Below, piece after piece: positions 1 to 10,380 of a DNA stretch of 11,201 bases; position 1 is the stretch's first letter, and each line of letters starts with the position of its first letter. This DNA is from an uncultured delta proteobacterium (lineage in GTDB: Bacteria > Myxococcota_A > Polyangia > Polyangiales > Polyangiaceae): NCBI GenBank assembly GCA_903893335.1, contig CAITLX010000529.1:1-11201 (forward strand), read 5' to 3'. Below the pieces are notes generated by a model that did not search any database, had not been told where the DNA came from, and was given only the letters and a program-made list of their open reading frames with translations. Made by a program: the position numbers and the translations under genes.

Positions 1-1
1 C

Positions 2-2751
<2,750 letters not shown>

Positions 2752-2752
<1 letters not shown>

Positions 2753-2774
2753 CCGCCGAGCGCGCTCAGGCGGC
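2752..2774. terminator. Bulged hairpin between convergent genes, possible bidirectional terminator
   Basis: GCCGCC (2752-2757) pairs with GGCGGC (2769-2774), and inside it GAG (2758-2760) pairs with CTC (2765-2767). This gives a 9-bp GC-rich stem with one bulged A (2768) and a CGCG loop. The inner ten bases 2758-2767 are a perfect palindrome. The structure spans the end of the sucA stop (2750-2752) and the stop of the minus-strand gene (2766-2768), so it would form in both transcripts. There is no T-tract on the plus side and only a short TACTTT on the minus side, so it is not a textbook intrinsic terminator. Chance pairing in GC-rich DNA is possible. Confidence 0.4.
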
Positions 2775-5700
2775 GCGGGCGGTCGGCGCTCGCACGCCGC
2801 GCCTCCGCCTCACGAGCGTGGCCGCGAGTCCGAGCGCCGCGAGCCATGCCACGCCGTCGGGCCTCGAGCCCTCGCGCGAGGCGCCGACCAGACGGCAGCC
2901 GCAGCCCTTGGACTGGTCGACGTTCAGCGTGTCGCTGCCGGCCGTGGTGGCGCTCTCGGGCACACCGCCGTCGTCGCTGGCCACGACGCACTTGTCCTGC
3001 GCGCAGAGGTAGCCCTTGGCGCAGGGCTGGAGCTGCGGGTCGCACAGCGTCGCGCAGCCCGTCACCGGCGTGCAGGTGTAGCCGCCGCAGCGCTTCTCGC
3101 TGCCGTCGGGGGCGATCTCGCTCGCGCCATCGACCGAGCAGGTCTTGCCACCCTGCGAGCAGGTCTGCTTGATCGGGTCGCACGTCAGGTTGCCCGCGCA
3201 GTCCGTATCGTTCGTGCAGCTCGACTTGCAGGCGAAGCCGCCGTCGATGCCCACGCCGCAGGCATAGGCTCCACAGGGAGTGTGGGTAGCGGGAGCGCAC
3301 TGGCCCGCGCCGTCGCAGCCCGCTGCATTCAGGAGCGACTCGCCCTCGCACGAGGCGAGCGCGCACTCGGTGGCGCGGTCGGGGTAGGCGCACGAGGTGC
3401 GGTCGCCGCCACCGCAGGTGCCCTTGCACACCCCCGCGCCGTCGCAGACCTTGCGCGAGCCGACGGGCGAGCCCGTGACCACGCTGCACGCGCCCTCGGA
3501 GCCTCGCAGGTTGCACGCCTCGCACTGACCGCCGCAGGCCTCGTTGCAGCAGAGGCCGTCGGCGCAGTGGCCGAGGCCGCACTCGCGGTCGGCGGCGCAG
3601 ACCGCTCCCTGCGCGAGCTTGGCGATGCACGCGGCGGCCTTGCAGAAGAAGCCATCGACGCAGTCGGCGTCCGCGGCGCAGCCCGCGAGGCAATGCCCGC
3701 CGGTGCACTGGTACGGCGCGCACGCGACGGCGTTGTCCTGCGTCACGCCGCAGAGGCCCACCCCGTCGCACACCTGCCGCACCTCGGCGCCGCCGAGGCA
3801 CAGGTCGGCGCCGCAGCCTTGGCCGGGCGGATGGAGCGCGCACGCACGCGCGCCGTCGCAGGTGCCGCTCGTGCCGCAGGTGCTGGCGGGCGTCGTCACG
3901 CACTCGCCGTCGGGGTTTCGCCCCGCGGCCACCGCGCCGCACACGCCGTCGGCGCCCTGCCCCTTCTTCACCGCGCTGCACGCCTCGCAGAGCCCCGCGC
4001 AAGCGGTGTCGCAGCAGTAGCCGTCCACGCAGCTGCTCCCCTCACACTCGAGCGAGGCGCCACAGGCGCTGCCCTTGCCCTTCTTCGCCAGGCACGCACC
4101 CGCGGCGCAGTACGAGCTCGCCGGCGCGAAGCAGTCGTCTGCCGTCGCGCACGGCGCGCACCTGCCGCCCGCGCAGCGCAGCGGAGCACACGGCGTCCCC
4201 CCGGCCGAGACGGCGCACACGCCAGGCCCCTGGCACACCTCACCGACGAGCAGGTTGCCGTTGCAGCTGCCGCTCGCGCTTCCGCAGAGCGTCCCCACGG
4301 CCCAGAACGCGCACGCTCCATTTCCGTCGCACGAGCCCTCGGTGCCGCAGGTGCTCGGAGCCTGCTGCGCGCACTCGTTGTCGGGGTCGTGCTGCACGCC
4401 CACCGCGCCGCACGCGCCGTCCGCGCCGCCCCCCTTCTTGGCGCCGCTGCAAGCGACGCAGGTGCCGCCGCAGGCCGTGTCGCAGCAGAACCCGTCGACG
4501 CAGAAGCTGGACAGACACTGCGCGGCGCCGCTGCACGCCGCGCCCGCGGACTGCTTCGGCTCGCACGCGTGGCTCGCGCCGTTGCAGTAGCTGCCCGCCG
4601 CGCACTCGACGTCGCCCGAGCAGCTCGTCGCGCAGAGGCCGGTCGCGACCGAGCAGACGAAATTGCCGCACGCCGACCCGCTCGCGCTCTTGCCGCAGGT
4701 GCCGGGCGCGGTGCAAACGCTCGCGCGGCTCTCGTTGCCGACGCACGACGGCGCGCCGCACTCGGTGCCGCCCGACCAGTACGCGCACGCGCGCGCCCCA
4801 TCGCACTGCCCATTGGTGCCGCACGTGCTCTGGGACTGCGTCGCGCACTCGGCGTCCGGGTCGCTGCTCGCCGCGACCGCGCCGCACGCGCCGTCGAGGC
4901 CCGCGCCCCCCTTCTTCACCGCCGTACACGCCTCGCACAGCCCCGCGCACGCCGTGTCGCAGCAGACGCCGTCCACGCAATGTCCCCCCTCGCACGCGCT
5001 CGCGCCCGAGCACGCGGCCCCCGGCGCGAGCCTGGCCACGCACTGCGAGCCGCTGCAGAAGCTGCCCGCCGAGCAATCGACGTCGGACGCGCACGCCGTC
5101 TGGCACGCGCCGGTCGTCGCGCTGCACACATAGGCGCCGCACGCGGCGCCGCTCGCCGAAACCGCGCACGACAGCGAGCCCGCGCACGTGCGCGGCCGCG
5201 ACTCCCCCCCGACGCACACGGCGCCCGCGCAGCTCGTGCCGACCGGCCACACGGCGCACGCGCGGTTGCCGTCGCACGAGCCATTCTGCCCGCAGGTGCT
5301 CTGCAGCTCTGCGAAGCACTCGGCGTCGGGGTCGCGGTTCGCCGCGACGGCGCCACACACGCCGTCGCCGGCCACGCCCTTCTTCAGCGCGCTGCATGCC
5401 TCGCACAGCCCGGCGCAAGCGGTGTCGCAGCAGAGTCCGTCGGCGCAGTGGCCCGTGGTGCACTCCGCGTCTGCCCCGCACGCGGCGGCCTGCGCCTTCT
5501 TCGCCAGGCATTGCCCCCCGGCGCCGCAGTAGCTCGCGGCGGGGTTGGAGCAGTCGGCCGCCGTCGCGCACGCCGCGCATACGCCGCCGACACACCGCTG
5601 CGCGCCGCAATCGACGCCGCTCGTCGCGTTCGTGCACGCGCCGACGCCGGAGCACACCTTGCCGACCACGAGGTTGCCGGTGCACACGTTGCCGCCGTTG

Positions 5701-8700
5701 CCGCAGTCGGTCCCCGCGGCCCACGTCGCACAGGCCCCGGCGCCGTTGCACGCGCCGGTCTGCGCACACGTCGCCTTCGCGTCCTGCGTGCACTCGTCGT
5801 CCGGGTCTTCGCCCGCGGCGATCGGGCCGCACGCGCCATCGGCCCCCTGGCGCTTTCGCGCGTTGCTGCACGCCTGGCACCGCCCGCCACACGCCGTCTC
5901 GCAGCAGACGCCGTCGACGCAGTTGCCGAGCGCGCACTCGGCGGCTCGCGTGCACGAGGCGCCGGGCGACTGCCTCGACACGCATGCTCCGCTCGGGTCG
6001 CAGTAGTGGCCGCTCGCGCACGCTGCGTCGCTCGCGCACGCCGTCGCGCAGGTGCCGCTCGTCGTGCTGCACGCATAGGCCCCGCACGCCGTCCCGCTGA
6101 CGGTGCCGCAGGTCCGCGCCGCCGTGCAGCGCTGCGGCCGACTCTCGTTGCCGACACAGGTCGGGTTGCCGCAGCTCGCCGCCGTGCTCGCCCAGGTGTC
6201 GCAGGCGCCCGAGCCGTTGCAGGAGCCGTTCTGGCCGCACGAGCTCTGCCCCTCGAGCGCGCAGTGTTCGCCCGGATCGATGCCGGACCGGGCGTTGCCG
6301 CACTCGCCGTCGGCGCCGGCTGACTTCGCCGCAGCCGAGCAGGCCTGGCAGAGACCCGTGCACGCGGTGCCGCAGCACACGCCCTGCACGCAGTAGCCGC
6401 TCGAGCACTGGCTCGCGCGGCTGCACGTCGCGCCGTTCGTCGCCTGCGCCACGCACACGTGCGGGCTCACCACGAGGTCGCAGAACCACCCCGCCTGGCA
6501 GCCGGTGTCGGCGGTGCACGCCGCCGGGCACACCGGGACGGCGCCGTTGCAGACGAAGCCGGCGCCGCACGCCGTGGAGGACGACGCGGGCACGGGGGTG
6601 CACGCTCCCGGGTGGCCGGGCACGTTGCAGGCGTCGCAAGCGCCCCCACACGCCGTGTCGCAGCACGCGCCGTCCACGCAGTTGCCCGAGGCGCACTCGC
6701 GGCAGTTGCCTTGCTGGGCCACGTTGCAGTCGGCGATTCGGTTGCAGGCGCTTCCGGCCAGCCGCTGCGGCGTGCAGGTGCCGGCCACGCTGCAGAACGC
6801 TCCCGCAGCGCACTCGACGTCGGCGCCGCACGAGGCCGGGCAGGCGCCGTCGGCGCCGTTGCACATCAGGTTTCCGGCGCACGCCGGAGTGGCCAAGGCG
6901 CCCTGTGCGAGCGGCGTGCAGGTCCCGTCGGTGGTGGCCCCCCTGGCGACGGCGCACGCGTCGCACGCGCCCGAACAATCGCTGGTGCAGCAGACGCCGT
7001 CGGCGCATGCGTAGGTCGTCGCGCAGTAGGCGTCGGCGAGGCACGCCGAGCCCGCGACTCCGCGCAGCTCGAAGACGTAGGCCGCTCCTTGCCCGTCGTG
7101 ACCGCGCACGGTCTTGGCCACGGCACCGAGCAGCGCCGACCGCCCCGAGAGGGTCGCGGCGTATGCGAAGCGGTCCCACTTCGCACCGTCGTTCGCAGTC
7201 AACTCCTGCTCCTGCGTCCAGGCCGTCCCGCTCTGCACGTAGACGTACGCCGCCCCCTGGGCTTCCTTCGAGGCTATGGGCTTGTTGGACGCGCCGACCA
7301 GGGCGGTCGTCCCCGAGAGCGCGACCGACCAGCCGAAATGGTCGCCTCCCGCACCGTCGCTCGCGGTGAGCCTCTGCCACTGCGTCCACGCCGAGCCGCT
7401 CTGCTGGAAGAGGTAGGCCGCGCCTTGCTGGGCGTTCACACCGACGGTCTTGTCGTAGGCACCCACCAGCGCCGTCGTCCCCGAGAGCGCGACCGCCGCT
7501 CCGAAGAAGTCGTTCGCCGCGCCGTCGCTCGCGACGAGCCTCTGTTGTTCGGCCCATGCCGAGCCGACCTGCGCGAAGACATAGGCCCCGCCCTGCCCGG
7601 CGTTCGCGCCGACGGTCTTGTAGGAGGCGCCGACCAGCGCGGTCGTCCCCGAGACCGCGACCCGCACTCCGAAGAAGTCGCTCGCCGCGCCGTCGCTCGC
7701 GACGAGCTTGTACTGCTCGGTCCACGTCGAGCCGCGCTGCACGAAGACGTACGCCGCGCCCTGAGCGGCGTTCGCCCCAACGGTCGCGCCGTAAGCGCCT
7801 ACCAGCGCCGTCGTCCCCGAGAGCGCGACCGAGATGCCGAGATGGTCGCCCGGCGCTCCGTCGCTCGCGGTGAGCTTCTTCCGCTGCGTCCAGACCGTCC
7901 CGCTCCGGGCGAAGACGTACGCCGCGCCTTGCTGGAAGTTCTCGCCGACCGTCGCGTCGTACGCCCCGACGAGAGCGGTCGTATCCGAGAGCGCGACCGA
8001 GACGCCGAAGCAGTCGAGCGTCGCCCCGTCGTCGGGCATCAACTTCTGCTGCAACGCCCAGTCGGCGCCGCTTCGCTCGAACAGGTACGCCGCCCCCTCG
8101 CTGTAGTTGCCGCCAGCGCGCTTGGCGTCTGCCCCCACGAGCGCGGTCGTACCCGAGAGCGCGACCGAGACGCCGAACTCGTCCCCCGGCGAGCCGTCGC
8201 TCGCGGTCAACTCCTGCAGCAACCCATTCAAGCCCGGATTGCCGACGGTGTAGACGCTCACGGCTCCCTCGCGGAGCATGGTCACACCATCGGCCTTGTT
8301 CGGCGCCCCCAGGAGGGCCGTCGTCCCCGACAGCGCCACGGAGCGTCCCAACGAGTCACCGTCCCCTCCGTCGGTGGCGCTCAACGACTCTTGCTCGATC
8401 CAGACGCCGCCGCTCTGCTCGAAGACGTACGCGGTGCCTTGCCAGACGTTTGCGCCAACGTTCTTGTCGGGAGCGCCGACCAGCGCCGTCGTCCCGGACA
8501 GCGCCACGGACGCGCCGAAGTGTTCGAGCGCCTCGCCGTCGCTGGCCGTCAGGGCCTGTTTCTGCGCCCAGCCTCCCGACCCGCCCAGCACGAAGAAGTA
8601 CGCCGCGCCCTGCCCATCCTTCGCGCCGACGCGCTTGTTGTTCGCGCCGACGAGCGCCGCCGCCCCCGAGAGCGCCACGGAGCAGCCGAACCCGTCCTGC

Positions 8701-10235
8701 GCCGCGCCGTCGCTGGCGCTCAGGGCCTGCTGCTGCGCCCAGACACCCGACACGCCCTGCACGAAGACGTACGCCGCGCCCTGCCCTCCGTTCGCACCGA
8801 GGGTCTTACCCGACGCGCCGACGAGCGCCGTCGTGGCCTCGAGCGCCACCGAGCTGCCGAAGCTGTCGTGACGCTCACCGTCGCTCGCGGTCAGCCTCTG
8901 CTGCTGCGTCCAACCCGTCCCGCTCCCGACCTGCGCGAAGAGATACGCCGCGCCCTGAAGGGCGCCGACCCCTGCGGTGCCGGGCTGGCCATGATGCGGC
9001 GCCCCCACCAGCGCGGACGCTCCTGACAAGGCGACGGACTCGCCAAAGGAGTCGTCCGCCGCTGCGTCGTCCGAGGACAGCTTGCTCTGCACCGTCCACA
9101 CGCCCCCGGTCCGAGCGAAGACATACGCAGCGCCTGCGCTGGCGACCCCGCCCACCGCCAGCTTCGGCGCCCCCACCAGCGCCGTCGTCCCCGAGAGCGC
9201 CACCGAGGTGCCGAAGCGGTCCTCCGCCGCCCCGTCGCCGGCGGTCAGCTTTTGCTGCTGGCTCCAGCCTCCGCCGATCAGCGCGAAGACGTAGGCCGCG
9301 CCCTGCGCGCCGTTCGCGCCGACGCTGCTGCTCGGAGCCCCCACGAGCGCGATCGTGCTGGAGACGGCCACGCTGGCGCCGAAGCGGTCGCCCTCCGCCC
9401 CCATGTTCTGGGTCACCTCCGCGAGCTGCGCCGCGACGAGCGGATCGATCGTCACCGGCCAGCGTGCGCCCTCGGTCCGTACCCGGACGTCGATCGCGCC
9501 AGCGTTCACCGCGAGGCTCGCCTCGAGCGGAGCGCCGCTGGCGTCGTGCGCCCACACGCTGCCGTAGCGCGCGCGCGCGACGCCCGCCTCGTCGCGCAAG
9601 ATGACCGCATCGCCCTTCGCCACGGGGGTGAGGCCCTCGACGCCGACCTCGAGCACGACCTCGCGCGCCTCGCCGCCGCACGGATCGGTCGGCAGCGTGA
9701 AGCCCTGCTCGACGCCGAGCGGACCGTTGACCGCCCACTCCTCGAAGGGTGCCCCCGCGACGACGCGCGCGATCGCGGCGCGGTGCGGCGCGTCCGTGGC
9801 CGGTCGAAGCTCGCTCGCCTTGACCTCGCCGCGCGCGTCGCCGCAGCGAACCGCGCGCGTCTCGAAGCGCGCCCGCCAGCCGTCCTGCGCGTGCTTCACT
9901 TCGAAGCCGCGCACATCGATGCGCGTCTCGAGCGCCTGCGTGAAGTTGTGCCCGACCCAGGCAGCGCCGACGCGAGCGAGGTGGTAGCGAGCGTCGCCCT
10001 TGCCCTCGGCCTGCACCGTCGCCGTATAGGCGGCGAGCACGCTCGCCTTCTGCCCCTCGTCGTCCGGCGCGGAGGCCGCCCCCTCGGCGGCGGACGCGTC
10101 GTGCGAGGCCGCGAGGGCCTCGTCGAGCAGGGCGCCCGGGGCGCGGCCTGGGCCACAGCCCGCGAGCCAGGGGGCCGAGAGGAGAGCCGCGGAGAGCACC
10201 GCGACGACGCGGCCGAGACGCACGACGTGCAACAT
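2766..10235 (-). CDS. Giant FG-GAP / cysteine-rich surface lipoprotein with MYXO-CTERM signal
   Basis: This is a 2489-residue exported protein of unknown function. The ATG at 10235 was chosen because it begins a classic lipoprotein signal: Arg6/Arg9, a hydrophobic core, then LAGC with Cys27 as the predicted lipidated residue. The same frame stays open up to 10757, but that part overlaps murB in another frame. A GGGGG three bases before the ATG is only a weak ribosome site. Residues 28-281 form an unassigned domain with two further cysteines, ending in WPVTIDPLV as in other myxobacterial FG-GAP proteins. Residues 282-1059 hold 14 FG-GAP repeats, likely beta-propeller blades. About 1064-2430 is a cysteine-rich region with nine CVDGxCC-type modules resembling the Dickkopf N-terminal domain. 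The C-terminus has GCGCR (2444-2448), a hydrophobic segment (about 2461-2475) and RRRR (2476-2479), as in MYXO-CTERM signals cut by myxosortases. A surface adhesion or recognition role is a guess. The reading frame is intact throughout the repeats. Confidence 0.93.
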   Translation of the reverse strand: MLHVVRLGRVVAVLSAALLSAPWLAGCGPGRAPGALLDEALAASHDASAAEGAASAPDDEGQKASVLAAYTATVQAEGKGDARYHLARVGAAWVGHNFTQALETRIDVRGFEVKHAQDGWRARFETRAVRCGDARGEVKASELRPATDAPHRAAIARVVAGAPFEEWAVNGPLGVEQGFTLPTDPCGGEAREVVLEVGVEGLTPVAKGDAVILRDEAGVARARYGSVWAHDASGAPLEASLAVNAGAIDVRVRTEGARWPVTIDPLVAAQLAEVTQNMGAEGDRFGASVAVSSTIALVGAPSSSVGANGAQGAAYVFALIGGGWSQQQKLTAGDGAAEDRFGTSVALSGTTALVGAPKLAVGGVASAGAAYVFARTGGVWTVQSKLSSDDAAADDSFGESVALSGASALVGAPHHGQPGTAGVGALQGAAYLFAQVGSGTGWTQQQRLTASDGERHDSFGSSVALEATTALVGASGKTLGANGGQGAAYVFVQGVSGVWAQQQALSASDGAAQDGFGCSVALSGAAALVGANNKRVGAKDGQGAAYFFVLGGSGGWAQKQALTASDGEALEHFGASVALSGTTALVGAPDKNVGANVWQGTAYVFEQSGGVWIEQESLSATDGGDGDSLGRSVALSGTTALLGAPNKADGVTMLREGAVSVYTVGNPGLNGLLQELTASDGSPGDEFGVSVALSGTTALVGADAKRAGGNYSEGAAYLFERSGADWALQQKLMPDDGATLDCFGVSVALSDTTALVGAYDATVGENFQQGAAYVFARSGTVWTQRKKLTASDGAPGDHLGISVALSGTTALVGAYGATVGANAAQGAAYVFVQRGSTWTEQYKLVASDGAASDFFGVRVAVSGTTALVGASYKTVGANAGQGGAYVFAQVGSAWAEQQRLVASDGAANDFFGAAVALSGTTALVGAYDKTVGVNAQQGAAYLFQQSGSAWTQWQRLTASDGAGGDHFGWSVALSGTTALVGASNKPIASKEAQGAAYVYVQSGTAWTQEQELTANDGAKWDRFAYAATLSGRSALLGAVAKTVRGHDGQGAAYVFELRGVAGSACLADAYCATTYACADGVCCTSDCSGACDACAVARGATTDGTCTPLAQGALATPACAGNLMCNGADGACPASCGADVECAAGAFCSVAGTCTPQRLAGSACNRIADCNVAQQGNCRECASGNCVDGACCDTACGGACDACNVPGHPGACTPVPASSSTACGAGFVCNGAVPVCPAACTADTGCQAGWFCDLVVSPHVCVAQATNGATCSRASQCSSGYCVQGVCCGTACTGLCQACSAAAKSAGADGECGNARSGIDPGEHCALEGQSSCGQNGSCNGSGACDTWASTAASCGNPTCVGNESRPQRCTAARTCGTVSGTACGAYACSTTSGTCATACASDAACASGHYCDPSGACVSRQSPGASCTRAAECALGNCVDGVCCETACGGRCQACSNARKRQGADGACGPIAAGEDPDDECTQDAKATCAQTGACNGAGACATWAAGTDCGNGGNVCTGNLVVGKVCSGVGACTNATSGVDCGAQRCVGGVCAACATAADCSNPAASYCGAGGQCLAKKAQAAACGADAECTTGHCADGLCCDTACAGLCEACSALKKGVAGDGVCGAVAANRDPDAECFAELQSTCGQNGSCDGNRACAVWPVGTSCAGAVCVGGESRPRTCAGSLSCAVSASGAACGAYVCSATTGACQTACASDVDCSAGSFCSGSQCVARLAPGAACSGASACEGGHCVDGVCCDTACAGLCEACTAVKKGGAGLDGACGAVAASSDPDAECATQSQSTCGTNGQCDGARACAYWSGGTECGAPSCVGNESRASVCTAPGTCGKSASGSACGNFVCSVATGLCATSCSGDVECAAGSYCNGASHACEPKQSAGAACSGAAQCLSSFCVDGFCCDTACGGTCVACSGAKKGGGADGACGAVGVQHDPDNECAQQAPSTCGTEGSCDGNGACAFWAVGTLCGSASGSCNGNLLVGEVCQGPGVCAVSAGGTPCAPLRCAGGRCAPCATADDCFAPASSYCAAGACLAKKGKGSACGASLECEGSSCVDGYCCDTACAGLCEACSAVKKGQGADGVCGAVAAGRNPDGECVTTPASTCGTSGTCDGARACALHPPGQGCGADLCLGGAEVRQVCDGVGLCGVTQDNAVACAPYQCTGGHCLAGCAADADCVDGFFCKAAACIAKLAQGAVCAADRECGLGHCADGLCCNEACGGQCEACNLRGSEGACSVVTGSPVGSRKVCDGAGVCKGTCGGGDRTSCAYPDRATECALASCEGESLLNAAGCDGAGQCAPATHTPCGAYACGVGIDGGFACKSSCTNDTDCAGNLTCDPIKQTCSQGGKTCSVDGASEIAPDGSEKRCGGYTCTPVTGCATLCDPQLQPCAKGYLCAQDKCVVASDDGGVPESATTAGSDTLNVDQSKGCGCRLVGASREGSRPDGVAWLAALGLAATLVRRRRGVRAPTARAA
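2769..2906 (-). other. MYXO-CTERM sorting signal (protein feature)
   Basis: The last 46 residues of the large protein are tripartite: GCGCR with Cys2445 and Cys2447, a hydrophobic stretch containing GVAWLAALGLAATLV, and a basic cluster RRRRGVR before the end. This is the layout of the myxobacterial C-terminal sorting domain, which is recognised by a rhombosortase-like or CPBP-family myxosortase and linked to cell-surface display. The preceding segment (ESATTAGSDTLNVDQ) is a low-complexity spacer, as expected between a folded domain and the anchor. The assignment rests on motif order and position; no profile search was run. Confidence 0.85.
3567..6392 (-). repeat. Six tandem 24-cysteine modules of about 157 residues each
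   Basis: These are protein-level tandem repeats within the large lipoprotein, residues 1282-2223. Each module begins with a CVDGxCCxTAC-type motif, continues through C.AC, DGxCG, DPDxEC, STCGxxGxCDGxxAC and a C-x-GN/GG-E-S-R-type middle, and ends in a Dickkopf-like stretch (C..D.EC..G.YC....C..K...G..C......C). The CC codons of successive modules are 465, 471, 477, 468, 474 and 471 bp apart, all multiples of three. By direct count each of the six modules has exactly 24 cysteines, which suggests up to 12 disulfides per module. Related but shorter or divergent modules start at Cys1077 and Cys1186 (before the block) and Cys2224 (after it). Confidence 0.9.
7059..9392 (-). repeat. Fourteen tandem FG-GAP repeats (about 168 bp each)
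   Basis: These lie at residues 282-1059 of the large lipoprotein. The consensus is xDxFGxSVALSGTTALVGA followed by a turn, QGAAYVF, W.QQQ.L and ASDGAA. The recurring codons for TTALVGA sit mostly 168 bp apart (for example near 7306, 7474, 7642, 7810, 7978 and 8146), with a few intervals of 171, 174 and 186 bp, so the frame is never broken. The repeats match the FG-GAP family used as beta-propeller blades in integrin alpha chains. They lack the DxDxDG calcium loop of the integrin type, so they are closer to the calcium-free bacterial variety. Repeat 14 is degenerate (RFAYAATLSGRSALLGA) and repeat 7 is atypical in its second half. Fourteen blades would fit two seven-bladed propellers; that is inference. 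Confidence 0.9.
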
Positions 10236-10274
10236 GAACCCCCAGGGTGAAGAGGGGCACGGCTGGGAACCGCC

Positions 10275-10299
10275 GGTGCGCCGCACCTCGCGCGCGAGG
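10275..10299. promoter_or_regulatory. Overlapping inverted repeats upstream of the large lipoprotein gene
   Basis: GGTGCG-C-CGCACC (10275-10287) and the 14-bp perfect palindrome CCTCGCGCGCGAGG (10286-10299) overlap by two bases in the gap between murB and the lipoprotein gene. They could be an operator, a hairpin in the lipoprotein 5' leader, or part of a murB terminator; no T-tract follows. Palindromes built from CG-rich words arise easily in such DNA, so the assignment is weak. Confidence 0.3.
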
Positions 10300-10309
10300 G
10301 ATGGCGGAG

Positions 10310-10339
10310 AGTATTCGCGTGTTTCGCGTTCCCCCGCAA
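10310..10339 (-). promoter_or_regulatory. Candidate promoter for the large lipoprotein gene
   Basis: On the minus strand, TTGCGG (10339-10334) and AATACT (10315-10310) are separated by 18 bases, a loose sigma-70-like pair about 75 bases before the ATG at 10235. The -10-like box matches four of six consensus positions and the -35-like box three. The area is locally less GC-rich than its surroundings. A direct repeat TTCGCGT (plus strand, 10314-10320 and 10323-10329) lies in and beside the spacer. It is offered because the 145-bp gap after murB leaves room for an own promoter; read-through from murB is the alternative. Confidence 0.25.
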
Positions 10340-10380
10340 GTGCAGAGACTGCGGCCTCGCTCGTTTCGTGGCGGTCGCCG

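Noticed and set aside
6459..9026. Long plus-strand open frame opposite the FG-GAP repeats
   Set aside because: It is the antisense shadow of the repeats. Its periodic translation mirrors the 168-bp period and shows no recognisable protein family.
7059..9392. Regularly spaced repeats considered as a CRISPR-like array
   Set aside because: The 168-bp units are coding, keep frame and vary mostly in ways that preserve the FG-GAP consensus. There are no short identical repeats with unique spacers and no cas genes.
9252..10250. Plus-strand open frame of about 330 codons opposite the lipoprotein N-terminus
   Set aside because: It is Arg/Ala-rich without motifs and lies fully antisense to the signal peptide and N-terminal domain of the supported gene.
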